DNA of 64,000 bases from assembly GCA_030062745.1 (NCBI GenBank), contig CP099839.1, forward strand, positions 43,846,796 through 43,910,795. Direction: 5' to 3'. Source of the stretch: Capitulum mitella (Eukaryota > Arthropoda > Thecostraca > Pollicipedomorpha > Pollicipedidae). Below the pieces are notes generated by a model. The model worked only from the letters and a program-made list of their open reading frames with translations. It was not told where the DNA came from and made no database searches. The position numbers and the translations under genes are program-made. Every line of letters begins with the position of its first letter. Within the stretch, counting starts at the first letter, position 1. Shown here piece by piece: positions 33,571-44,816 of the stretch.

Positions 33571-34700
33571 AATGTAATATAACAAGTATTAAATGTCATA
33601 ATGTAATAATACTGATATTAGACATCCCAACAATTATCTAATACAATAATATAATGGCATAATAATTCAACAGTTCCTCCAAGTTCAGTTTGTGGCAACA
33701 GAATAGAATTTTCATATATATATGACATCATTAATTGCTTGAAGATGCATGCAGGGTCTACACATCCTTGATGTCAATAACCTTAACCTTGGCAGCACTA
33801 CATTTTCTACCACGGAATAATGTGGTTCTCCGCCAGTTGACTGCAGCATGGCATTACTGAGTGGTAAGTTATCATTACAATTTTGTTGCTATTTTTTAGA
33901 AAATCAGGTAGTGGAAAGTATGGTTAGAAACCGGATGATACATTCTTGACATTGGTGGCAACTATATAAAGGATTGTTTGCGATTTTGTCGGGCAGAAAC
34001 TTACCTTTAGCCACAAGATTTACTGCTGGACTGGTGTCAAATGCCAAAAGGTTAGATAATGATATCTAAGCAAGATTATGGGGCTTTTAGGAATGGATGT
34101 AAATTTAAGGTTTGAACAACTATCCTTAATAAGCAAGACTGATTATAATTAGCAGCATTTTTGGTGTCAAAATAAAGTCCCAGTTTACACGACACTATGG
34201 GATTTTAAGCTCAATGGGCATGACAGCTTGAAAATCACTCAAAACTGTCTAACAACTTCCAACATCCTGATCTCTTGGAGATAAGCCAGATACAGCTGTC
34301 AACACCAGCTTAATATAGCATACATTTGCATGCCCTTCCTGCGGACAGCCAGTCACAGACGCCACATTTTGTTTCGGTTCAAATCACATGAGGTTGGATG
34401 CATTTCACTTGCGTCTAACGCCTTCATGGATGTTCGCATTCAAGAGTCATCCTTTAAGCCTACCTTTCTCTCAGAAAGGATGAAGGCTGCCCCTGCTTCC
34501 CACCCTCGTTAACCCTACAGTGCTACTCTGGAATAACTCTGGATACAGAAGAATTCTGGAAAGAAGAATTGTGGGAGAAACGTGCTGCATCCTACCCACC
34601 GACTGCTTTCCGGCCAAAGCCAACGCGCTACCCCTACGTACGCACGCGTTTCCACATACAGAGCGCGCCTCCAGCAATCAGCTGTTTCGTTGCTTCAGAC

Positions 34701-35639
34701 TTGACCCCTATTCCCGGTAGGGGGCTAAATTCGCTTCCCTCAGGTTTTTGCTTGCCAATTCCAAGCTTTTTGACGCAGCTTCACGAAACTTGGTGAATTT
34801 TCCTAGCTATTCTTTGTACGTACTGTGACAAAATCTTGAAATTCCATTTTGCTTAGGGGCGGAGCCAGGCAACGTTTTTAAGAGGCACCTCAGGCCATTT
34901 TTGGCCCTGTTCAAGGTAAAAGGAAAATGACTGCCAAAACTAGTGTTCTTAAGACGGAACTTAAAACTTTATATGTACGTATAGCTAAATAGTCGGGTAA
35001 CAAACAAATAAAATTTTCACCATCTGAGGTCACTTTACAAGGTCAAGTCAAAGCCAAAAGTCAAAATTTGGTTTTATGCAATAATTTCGGCGCTATTATT
35101 TGAAATGCCAAACCCGGAACACATATGACGTAGAATCGAGTTCTTTTACTTGTGTATCAAGTTTCAGCTTGATATCAAGTCGAGTTACGGAGCTATGACC
35201 TAAAATGTTATTGCGCGTACCGTATATCACAATTAATAGCTGTAAAATGGAATTTTTAAAATGGAATGAATTCATATGACTAAAAAGGTTAACAGATAAC
35301 ATTAAATGCATACGAGATCACTCTAAGCGACTCCAAAGTCACTGGAGGTCATTTAAGGTCAAAGGTCAAGAGTTGATCTGAAGAACATGTGATGACAGTC
35401 CCCACTTTTTCATGTCTGACATCACCTATGATAACATTATACAAACATTGTAAAACGATTTGTACTTCTTTAGCATAACATGACTAGCAGAAGCGAAAAA
35501 GGTGCTTTTGCCTTTTCTGTTCATTCAGTTGTTGAAGAAATTAATCCTCTTATTTTTAAAATCCTGTGAATGCCTATGAATTTCCTCCAAATTTCAGATG
35601 TATAGACCAATGGTAAAAGTCCTATCCATAATCTGCCAA
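34701..35639. mobile_element. TTAA family A element, copy A5, left part (interrupted)
   Basis: It begins TTGACCCCTATTCCCGG, one change from the family start TTAACCCTATTCCCGG. It aligns by eye with the full copies at 39864, 48439 and 51119 until it is cut at TCTGCCAA by the hAT-like element. No open frame is conserved among copies, so it is non-autonomous. Confidence 0.8.
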
Positions 35640-36819
35640 CATAGGTGGGCATCGTTACTAAAAAATGTAACTTCGTTACTCGTTACTCCGTTACTCAAAA
35701 AAGCCAGTCCGTTACTCGTTACTCCGTTACTCTGCCTTAAAAACTAACGGAAGTTACCGTTACTCCGTTATTCCGTTATTTTTTTAAATGCAGTGAAAAC
35801 CAAGCGAACGCGGGTTTTAAGTCTTTTATGCTGCTCTGTGGTTGTAAAACGCATTCCATATACAAAGGGAAGAAACAAAAAGCGCTTACCCAAAACACTC
35901 CCGCTAGCTGCCCATTGCCCTCACCAGCCGTTGTAGAGTCGGCGGCGCCGGGACAACAGCCGTGGCGGGTATTCTACCACTGTGTTAGCCACAATGTTCA
36001 AACCAACGAATTCCTGTTCATTGCCCGCGGCGCCGACGGAGCAGGGAACAACCGGCGCTGGAGCGGACGCATGCAAAATGCGACAAACAGCGGGCATCTA
36101 TCGACTGGGTTTGATCAACAATGCCTCTCGAAATATCCGCCCTGAACATAATGGTCTCCGTTCAGAGCTCGTTTCGGTCTCGCGAACTTCTTGTTTTGTT
36201 TTGAAATTTTGTGTGTGTATTAGTTTGTGTACAAGCGCGTGCGTGGAGGTAAGATTCCTGATACCCCTGACGTTTTTTTAATACCAAACGACGAAGGGCT
36301 CAAAAAACATGACTGATATGGATTTTATTATTGTGAAATAAAAGACTAAAAAAAGGTGCTTTAGTACCTCTTCAGCACCCTTGAAAAGACAAATTAGCTA
36401 TAAAAACATGGTCATAAGTAAGATGCAACGGAGGATGTTAGCCGTTCACAAGTGGAACATTTTGGAACGATGACGTGACCTGACCTGACCCCTGTAAAAG
36501 GCCAAAATTGATATCAATGAACTCGCTATTGTCTTACGGTTCAGTATATGTCGCTTAAGTTCAGCTTTTCAGGGACAAGGTATTGTGTCTATTTACCTGA
36601 TTCCAAGGACGTGTTTTGACCTTTCATGGCGTCTGGTGGCCTCAAAATTGACCTGAGGTCAAAACTCTTGAATGTTTTTGTCTCGGTTTGACAAAACCTT
36701 TCCGCCGGTGTTTTCTTTTTTTCCGTGCGATATATGGGAGCCGAGATCCTGGGAGGTGCGGAAATCCGCACTCCCCCTCCGGCCGGGCAAAGGGCATTCT
36801 GAGTCCGGCCGGAGACGGG

Positions 36820-37650
36820 TTAAAAACACTTCATTTAACCCTATTCCCTGCGGGGGGCAGATTCTGCTACCCGTGTCTTTTTGCTTGTCGCTCCCACACT
36901 GTTTGCCGCAGCGCCACAAGATTTTCTGGCATTTCATGGAATTGATAAACAAGTGTTTTGTCAACATTTAAACAAAATCGGTCCCGCACAGGCGGTTCCA
37001 AGCCCCCGTTTTCGGCCGTAATGTGCTGTGCGTGAAGCTGCAAAGTTGTGCGGTTCACTATCGTGACATTCTGAGTAGAAATAAAGATCACTGACTCATT
37101 TATATAGTGATACACATCCTAAACAATGCGTATGCACACACATTTTCAGGCGAACGCACACCCAGGTACTGAAAAAATGGAGGAGCACACTATTGTGCTT
37201 ATGGTGCCCTCCCAATTTTGTTTACCTGGATCCACCTCTGCGCTACATATAAACTTAAACTGGCTTGCTAGTTGTACATCTGATGTTTATATCACCCAAA
37301 ACAAACAAAAGCAAAGGAAATTTCTTATTTCAAAAATCACCCTTCTTGCCCTCCCTGGAACTGCCTATGGTTTTCTATTTTAAATTTCAGCTTTCGGTAT
37401 ATAAAAGACTTGGACATTCCAAGCTGAACCGTGTTATTCCCATGAAAATTGGGTGGTAAACACGGCCGCAGTGACCTTTGAAAAATCCCCAAATTTTGGA
37501 GTTTGTTTGCCCCCACGCCCTATTTTCGCAATTTTTGAATTTTTGGGGTCGGGAATTGGAGATCTTGTTCAAACATATTAAATGGCATTCATTCCATCAA
37601 CATGGCACGAATGCATCTCGAGATCTCTGGAAGGGCGGGGAGGGGAGGGG
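36820..37650. mobile_element. Diverged TTAA-type fragment inside the hAT-like element
   Basis: ACGGGTTAA at 36815-36823 looks like the right end of a TTAA element. TTAACCCTATTCCCTGCGG at 36835 looks like the left end of a family A relative. Similarity to family A then fades (TTTTTGCTTG, CATTTCATGGAATTG) and may end near CTCGAGATCTCTGG at about 37617. Limits are uncertain. Confidence 0.4.
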
Positions 37651-37658
37651 GCAGAATT

Positions 37659-38190
37659 GGTAATCTTCACCTTTCGGCCAATGCATATTTTTCGAAGGTG
37701 CAAAAGTGGCAACGGCTCATATCATGTTTGAGTTTGGGTCCTCACTTCTGCGTCTACAAAAAATAATGTGTCAGCCGAAAGGTGTTTCTGCCAGTTGATA
37801 TTTTTTTTCGGGAACGCAGGAGTGGTAACTCGAATCGCATGGACAATGTAGCCTGTCCTCCAAGTTAAAAATGATTTAACCTAACCTAACCTAAAACCTG
37901 CTGTATGGTTGCAGGGATTGCCCTAGATGGGCATGTAAAACCAATTTTTTAGTTAGGTTCAATTTGCCTTATTTAGCTTATTATTATTTGGTTAGCTCGT
38001 ATCGGCTGAAGGCAAACATGTGTCAACTAAATCAAAATTCAAGAGTTACCTAACCAAGTCAGTTTACACATCCAGTAGGGGCCAGTGCTTAGAAAAGTAC
38101 CTGAATGGGCTAAATTGTTCGCACAACTTGTGTTGCCACTTCCGCGTCTCCAAAAATTGCGCGTAAGCGTCGGCCGAAAGGTAGATTACC
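37659..38190. mobile_element. Putative 532-bp MITE with inverted repeats
   Basis: The left end GGTAATCTTCACCTTTCGG and the right end CCGAAAGGTAGATTACC are imperfect inverted repeats. Flanks GCAGAATT and GCAGATCT could be a diverged 8-bp target duplication. It contains a short CCTAAC run at 37876-37893 and no coding sequence. Confidence 0.5.
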
Positions 38191-38333
38191 GCAGATCTGC
38201 CCCCCCCCCCCGGGTAATGTGAATCTCACTGCCTGCAGAGAATATGGTTACGGCAAATAGTCCAAGCAATAGTCAACAAGCTTCATAATTATGCTTCACC
38301 ACTGACAACTTATTGTGCACATTCTGTTCTCAC

Positions 38334-38607
38334 CTGGAAATACCGTAAATAATGCTTCCTCTTGATGTGCCTTTAGGTTTGAAAGGCTACTCTTGTGACC
38401 CTTGATTATAACCTCTTTCGGTCGGCACAGGACATACGTAAAAATGACGTTTTTCCCCTCCTCCTTAAAGTCAAAGTACGTTTCTAGATGTGGCCATGGG
38501 TGACCCAGACCGGGCTCGTCCTCTGCCTCCGTAGCTGAGGCACCATCGGACTCCGAGTCAAGGTTTTCGACCTCCAGTGGCGGCGTAAAGACGCCTTGAT
38601 GGGACAT
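38334..38607 (-). pseudogene. Decayed hAT transposase first exon (BED zinc finger)
   Basis: An ATG at 38607 opens an acidic N-terminus (DSESDGASATEAEDEPG). Then comes a BED-like finger with YFDF, the second Cys, and HKSSLSNLKAHQE supplying the His ligands. The first expected Cys is Tyr (FTYVLC). The exon ends at a plausible donor, CCAG|GTGAGA. No downstream transposase exons were recognised. Confidence 0.65.
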
Positions 38608-39320
38608 TTTAGTGTCAGGTAGTTAAAATTTCAGGCCAGTCAAGAATCAGTCACCACTCCATCGCCCCAAGGACATCACAGATCCAAGGCCATGGCGGCA
38701 GTAATCATGTGCTCAACAGCCTTGAGTGATCTTGGCGGGGAACTGTGTGGCGATGGTAAGCAATCCGTGACTAACGTGAGACAACATTGAAAACTGCCGT
38801 CAGCTGGCTGTTCCAGTATAAATGACTATAACTTTGATATCTTTTAGCCTGAAAAATGACGACTGGTTAGTTTATAATTTTAAGCCATATCAAACCTACG
38901 CATAATTCAATACTTTTGTCCCAAAAGAGACCAAAGTCAGCTGGCCTTTATACTGAACCATTGCCGCCAGCTTGCCGTCAACGTTTATCAGCTGACGAAT
39001 ATTGTCAACAAGTCTACTCCGCGATTGTCAGCTGAGTGCGCGCCCAGCCGCGCTTGTATCGCCGCACGCTATTGGGTGTTGGCTATTCAAGTAGCCAATG
39101 GCGTGTGCCGATGCAAATAAAGCAGGGCGGTGTCTGTAAGGAGTTTAAAAAGTAACGGAGTAACGGACCAAAAAGTAACGGAGTAACGGACCACAAAAGT
39201 AACTTCCGTTACTCAGTCCGTTACAGTAAAATAAAAGTAACGGGTCCGTTACTCCGTTACTCAAAAAAGTAACTTCGTTAGTAACGGAGTAACGGAGTAA
39301 GGGACCAGTGCCCACCTATG

Positions 39321-39596
39321 TCTGCCAATTCATGCCGATTTCATCAAAATCGGTCCCTAAAGAACTGAGTTATAAAAAATCCAAAAATATCCCCAATTTT
39401 GACTTTTTGCCCCCTGTATCCATCCTTTTCAAAACTTTGAAAGCTTTTTTGATAAAAATGTACTTTACGTCATGGCAAATCCATTGCCGTTTGTTGCGAT
39501 AAAATCGGACGAGTAGTTCTCGAGATCTCGGCGGGGGCCGGTACCACCCCCCTGCCGGGAATCGGCCATACGGCTAGCCCTCTAGGAATGGGCTGA
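39321..39596. mobile_element. TTAA family A element, copy A5, right part
   Basis: It resumes exactly after the hAT target duplication and continues the family A sequence (CATGCCGATTTCATC, ATCGGCCATACGG). It ends in a decayed GAATGGGCTGA in place of GAATAGGGTTAA. Confidence 0.8.
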
Positions 39597-39863
39597 AGAG
39601 CTACTCTAGATGCGAACCTCGTTGGCTGCAGTTTAAGACAACGTTAACGATGTCCAAAATGATTTTCGGACAAGTTAGTAGCGTTCAGATCCGTGGAGGA
39701 GAGGTTCGCCGAGCTCATAAGGACAAAAATTCGCCAGGCAAAAGTTCGTTTTGGAAAGAAGCTTGTCTCGCAGTCAGGGGCGAAACTTTACGTTTTTGAT
39801 TAGGAATGCACAGTGCACACAGGGGCGTGTATGTAGGGGATGCCATCTGGCCATGGCATGCCC

Positions 39864-41079
39864 TTAACCCTATTCCTGGCAGGGGGCTGAATTCGCTCCC
39901 TCCCGGGTTTTTTGCTTGCCAATTCCAGGATTTTTGACGCATTTTCACGAAACTTGCTCACTTTTCCTAGCTATTCTTTCTGCATGCTTTGACAAAATTT
40001 TAAAATTCTATTTTGCTTAAGGGCGGAGCCAGGCAACGTTTTTGGGAGGCACCCCAGGCCATTTTGGCCATGTTGAAGGGAAAAGAAAAATGTCTGCCAA
40101 AGACAGCGATTTTAAGATAAACCTTAAAACGTTATATGGGTGAATAGCTGAATAATTCGGCAATGTGCAGACAATTTTGTTCATCTAAGGTCATTTTACA
40201 AGGTTAGGTCAAGGTCAAAGGTCAAAATTTTTTTTTTTGCAATAATTTTTGCGCTGTTTTTTTCAAGTGCCAAACCCGGAATACATATGACGTAAAAAGG
40301 TGCCCTCTACTTGTGTATCAAATTTCAGCTTGATATTAGGTCGGGTCACGGAGCTATGACCTAAAATGTCAGTGCGCGTACCTTATATCGCCATAGCCAT
40401 AAAATGAAATTTTTGAAATAGAGTGAATTCAAAGGGTTGAAAACGTTTACAAATAATATTGAATGCACACGAGATTATTCCGAGTGATTCCAAGGTCACT
40501 GGAGGTCATTTTAGGTCAAAGGTTACAAGTTGATCTGAAGAACCTGTGACCATGACAGTTCCCCATTTTTCATGTTCCTGGCACCGCCTATGCTAACATT
40601 ATGCGAACATTGTAATGCGATTTGTACTTCTTTAACATAACATGACTAGCAGAAGCCAAAAAGTGTTTTTGCCTTTTTTGTTCATTCATTTGTTAAAAAA
40701 CTAATCCTCCTATTTTTGAAACCCTGTGAACGCCCATGAATTTTCCCAGAATTTCAGATGTGTGTACCAATGGTAAAAGTCCTATCCCTAATCTCTCGAT
40801 TCACGCCAGTTTCATCGAAATCGGTCCATAAACAACGGAGTTATAAGAAGTCCTAAAATACCCCCATTTTGATATTTTTGCGCCCCTGTATCCACACTTT
40901 TCAAAATCTTGAAAATTTCTTGTTTATAAAAATGTAGGTCACATCATGGCCAATCGATTGCCGTTTGTTGCAATGAAATCGGATGTGTAGTTCTCAAGAT
41001 CTCAGGGGGAGTGACGAATCCGCCCCCCCCCCCTGCCGGGAATCGATCATGCCATCTAGCCCTCCGGGAATAGGGTTAA
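39864..41079. mobile_element. TTAA family A element, copy A2 (full length, 1.2 kb)
   Basis: It starts TTAACCCTATTCCTGGC and ends CGGGAATAGGGTTAA, inverted ends inside TTAA sites. Near both ends lie G/C runs next to CTGCCGGGAAT. It contains AGGTCA half-sites in DR0 and DR1 spacing at 40206-40224. No conserved open frame. TTAACCC ends with TTAA target are the pattern of piggyBac-type elements. Confidence 0.85.
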
Positions 41080-41845
41080 GCGCCGAAGGCACCTGTACCG
41101 GCAATACCGTATACTGTCTAAAAGGGTGTCGAAGGCACCCTATTAGCCTAAAATTATGCCCTCTAGGCCTCGAAAAGCAGCTCATGAGGCGTAAACATGT
41201 CTTGAGGATGGGTAGGAAATCAACAGCTCAACTCAACTTAATGGTCATGAAGTCCTAAGAGCGCTCCAAAGTCCAAAGAAAAGTTCCTGTCCCCAAGAGC
41301 TCAAAGGTCGCCCCTGAGGTCTGAAAACATCCCGATGGATAAAAGGGCGCCCTGAAGAATAGAATCGCGCCCCAATCCTAGAGGGGCGACTCCGAGGGCT
41401 GCACGGGAGCCTCTGTGGTGTGGAAATATGCCTCGAGGTTTAGAATGACACCCTTCAGAATAAAAGGGTGTTCCCCCAATTGGAAGGGTGCCCGCCCCCC
41501 GCTCATTTGGACACCTCTGAAGTCTATGTCCCGAGGGCTAGAAGGACGACCTGAATAATAACATGGCGCCCCAACCACTGGAACGGCACCCCGACCCGAT
41601 GACTCAAAGCGCGCCCCATGGGTTCCAGAAGGCGCCCTGTTGTTTAAAGATGCATCCCGAGAGCTAAAAAGACGCCTTGAAAAATAAAAGGTATCCTGAA
41701 ACTCTGGAGGGGCGCCCAGATGGCTCCAAAGTGTGCCTCTTAGGTTTGGAGATACGTTCTGGGGCTAGAAGGACGCTCTTAAAAATAAAAGGGCGCCCCA
41801 AACACTGAAGCGGTGCCCCGAGGGCTCGAAGTGCGCCCTTGTGGT
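41080..41845. repeat. Degenerate tandem repeat, roughly 105-bp period
   Basis: Repeated, strongly diverged modules are GAGGGCTCGAAG, GCGCCCTTGTGGTTT, GAGGGCTAGAAGGACG and AAAATAAAAGGGCGCCCC. The array abuts the left end of a family B element; a related array lies at 46660-47115. No coding function seen. Confidence 0.65.
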
Positions 41846-42192
41846 TTCACTCGTCCCGACTGGGGGGGGGGCAGTTGACTGCCTCCCCTGAGGTTTTTCT
41901 GGGGCTGCGGGAGAACGAACAAACACAGAGTTGCGAAACTTTGTGCACCTTTTGCTTCATCAATTTTACATTTCGTGTCAAAAATTTTAACCTCAGGTCA
42001 GGCCCGGTGCCTGACCTAAGTCAGGTTAAACGGACCTATGACCAAAAAAGTTTAGCGCCCTGTAACTTTTTTTCGCAAAACGAGATCTCTCAATAATACT
42101 TTCAGGGATTAGTGATCGTGATAAATGCAACAAATCTGCTTTCTCAGATTTTCGGAATTTTCCGGATCATTGACCTAAGGTCAAGCCCATTT
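41846..42192. mobile_element. TTAA family B element, copy B2, left part (host of nested insertion)
   Basis: A decayed start, TTCACTCGTCCCGAC, is followed by the G run and CAGTTGACTGCC. It aligns with the left third of the intact copy at 44817 up to CAAGCCCATTT, where B3 is inserted at TTAA. Confidence 0.8.
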
Positions 42193-43386
42193 TTAACCCA
42201 CGTACAACCGTCGTTCCGTTTCAAACACGGGCGACTGGGGGGGGGGCAGGTGACGCCTCCCCTCTAACTCACGAACGGTTGATCGCACGATAAAAATAAG
42301 CATACCGTTGGAAAGCCTGTGATGAGTAGAGCTCGAAACTGGTCTCATTTTTAGTTTTAGATAATATGAAAGCAATTTACGCCCTATATTTATGTTTTCT
42401 CACAGCCGACTGCATAAGACCGAGAAATGGCCTGAATTTCAACGACTGTGACTAAAAACGCCAGCACACACGTAAATGTCTGCGGATGCCGATACATGTC
42501 TAATTCCCCCGATTTGTTCAATATATACGCCGAAACGTTGAGTTAAAGACAATTTCTCGCGGCAGCTGCTAGGCGTGCGCTGCTGCCGTATGCGGTCACA
42601 AATTGACGGGAACTAATTTTAGCGTTTCTTTATTTTTGCGAAAAAAGACGATCTATGTATATTTTAAGGATCTTAGAGGTTCTTGTGATGCTTTTTCATG
42701 CTTAGATTTTGGAAAAATTGATTAGTTACCAATCTATAAAATTGGCGGAGCTTTATTGGCGAGAACCTATTTATTTTGAAAATATGCTACTTTTTCAAAC
42801 TTTTTGAGGTTCCTAGTATTACTTACGTCTGTGCAAGCTAGTTCTGCCATTTTCTACCCATTCTGAGTAATTAATAGTCGATTTTGACGGTGGTAGGTTT
42901 TGGCTCACTACAGTTATTCGTAACCTGACCTCAGGTCAATGGCTGGAAGTCATTGATACATCCCCAATGACGGTAACTAGATGTCTGCTTCACTCCACAC
43001 TAAAAATGCTATGAAATATTGCGTCAATTTCCGAAAAAACGACATGTCTTAAAAATAGGCATGACCTTAGGTCAATGACCCAGAAAATTCCGAAAAATCT
43101 GAGATAGCAGATTTGGTGCATTTATCACGTTCACCAATACCTGAAAGTGTTATTGAGATATCTTGTTTTGCGAAAAAGTTACAGTGCGCTAAACTTTTTT
43201 GGACGTAGGTCTGTTTGACCTGACCTAGGTCAAGCACCTGACGTGACCTGAGATCAAAATTTTGACACGACATGTAAAATTGATGAAGCAAAAGGTACGC
43301 AAAGTTTCGTGACTCTGTGTTTGTTGGTTTCCTCGCAATCCCAGAAAAACCTGCCCTTAACCAGTCCCCAGTCGAGGACGGGTTAA
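42193..43386 (-). mobile_element. TTAA family B element, copy B3, nested in reverse orientation
   Basis: Both borders are TTAA (42193-42196 and 43383-43386), with element ends CCCACGTACAACCG and TCGAGGACGGG. The sequence is the reverse complement of the other B copies. It is 1.19 kb with no conserved coding frame. TTAA duplication without other change is the signature of piggyBac-type insertion. Confidence 0.88.
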
Positions 43387-44257
43387 GACATGTCGCCGTT
43401 TTTTCGGAAATTTGCGGAATATTTCATAACATTTTCAGTGTGGAGTGAGGCAGACATCTACTCACCGTCATTGGGAAAAGTATCAATGACTTCCAGCCAT
43501 TGACCTGAGGTTAGGTCACGAATAACTGTAGTGAGCCAAAATGTACCACCGTTAAAATCGACGATTAATTACTCGGAATGGGTAGAAAATGGCAGAACTA
43601 GCTTGCACAGACGTAATACCAGGAACCTCAAAAAGTCTGAAAAAGTAGCGTATTTAGGAAATAAACAGGCTCTTGCCAATAAGGCTACGCCAATTTTTTA
43701 GATTGGTAACTAATCAGTTTTTCCAAAATCTAAGCATGAAAAGGATCACAAGATTCTCTAAGATCAATAAAATAGACATAGATCGTCTTTTTCGCGAAAA
43801 TAAAGGAACGCTAAAAATAGTTCCCGTCAATTTGTGACCGCATACGGCAGCAGCGCACTCCTAGTAGCTGCCGCGGGAAATGCCGTGTCTTTAACTCAAC
43901 GTTTCGGCGTATATATTGAACAAATCGGGGAAATTAGACATGTATCGGCATACGGGGACCTTTACTTGTGCGCTGGTGCCTTCATCTATGCGTTATTAAT
44001 CACAGTCCTTGAGATTCAGGCCATTTCTCGGTCTCATGCAGTCGGCTACGAGAAAACATATGGGGCGTAAATTGGCTTACATATTATTTTAAACTAAAAA
44101 TGGGACCAGTTTCGAGCTCTACTCGTCACAAGCTTTCCAACGGTGTGGTTATTTTTATCGTGCGACCAACCATTCGTGAATTAGAGGGGGGCAGCCAACT
44201 GCCCCCCCCCTCAAGTCGCCCGTGTTCGAAACGGACCGACGGTCGTGCGCGGGTTAA
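43387..44257. mobile_element. TTAA family B element, copy B2, right part
   Basis: It continues from GACATGTCGCCGTTTTTTCGG, the sequence that directly follows CATTTTTAA in the uninterrupted copy. It ends GTCGTGCGCGGGTTAA. An open frame at 43834-44070 is not shared as a coding frame by other copies. Confidence 0.8.
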
Positions 44258-44816
44258 AGATATGTTCCGACGCCCATACTATGGAGGGGCGCCCGTGAGG
44301 ACTCAAACATGGGTGTAGTTTTTGACAAAATGATTTTTGGTGCCCAAAACGCATATGGAGGCATTCAGAGATTGCGTGTCGGGGGAGGGGAAGGGGGCCG
44401 TGACAAGCGTTTATGCCTAAAGTTCACAGAAATGATTTTAAAAAGGTATTACGGGAGGTAATTACAGAAGGATGCGCAGATCACGGATAGCTCTATGGCA
44501 GCGACGTCCTTAAAGGAAGGATTCCTGGTTTGTCCAATATTCCAAAAATACGTTCCGGGGAACATTTAAGACTGTTTATGAAGTATCATGTAAATGCAAA
44601 AGGCATTTTGGCTATCTTAGACCAATATTTGATGTATTTTAGTTATTGTATTTATTGGCAGTGCGATCGGTGCGAGAAGTATAATCACACAATGCTAAAG
44701 AAAAGAAACAGTCGGCGAGCGGAAGATATGTAGGTGAACCTTGGACGCACCCGATGGTTGTCCTACACCCTGTCTTGCTGTAATAGACTCAGTTATAAAC
44801 GGTAGCAACAATTGTT

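Larger units (their letters stand above)
31550..34700. other. AT-rich region upstream of the Tudor gene
   Basis: It should contain the non-coding first exon and promoter of the Tudor gene. One strong minus-strand donor, TAAAG|GTAAGT near 34010, could end the 5' UTR exon. No core promoter motif was pinned down. The area also has a short perfect palindrome and a CCTAA tract; no coding sequence was recognised. Confidence 0.4.
35640..39320 (-). mobile_element. hAT-like DNA transposon, 3.68 kb, decayed
   Basis: Ends are perfect 12-bp inverted repeats, CATAGGTGGGCA and TGCCCACCTATG. The 8-bp direct repeat TCTGCCAA flanks both sides (35632-35639 and 39321-39328). Subterminal regions carry many GTTACTCC / GTAACGGAG motifs in opposite orientation. 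Eight-base target duplications and a CA-starting GGTGGGCA end are typical of hAT elements. A BED-finger exon lies on the minus strand, but no catalytic or dimerisation (hATC) domain was found. Its interior holds other elements, so it cannot encode an active transposase. Confidence 0.85.

Noticed and set aside
43834-44070. 78-codon open frame in a family B element
   Set aside because: The matching region of copy B1 keeps a related frame only in part (45720-45995) and no domain is visible; treated as chance within a non-coding element.
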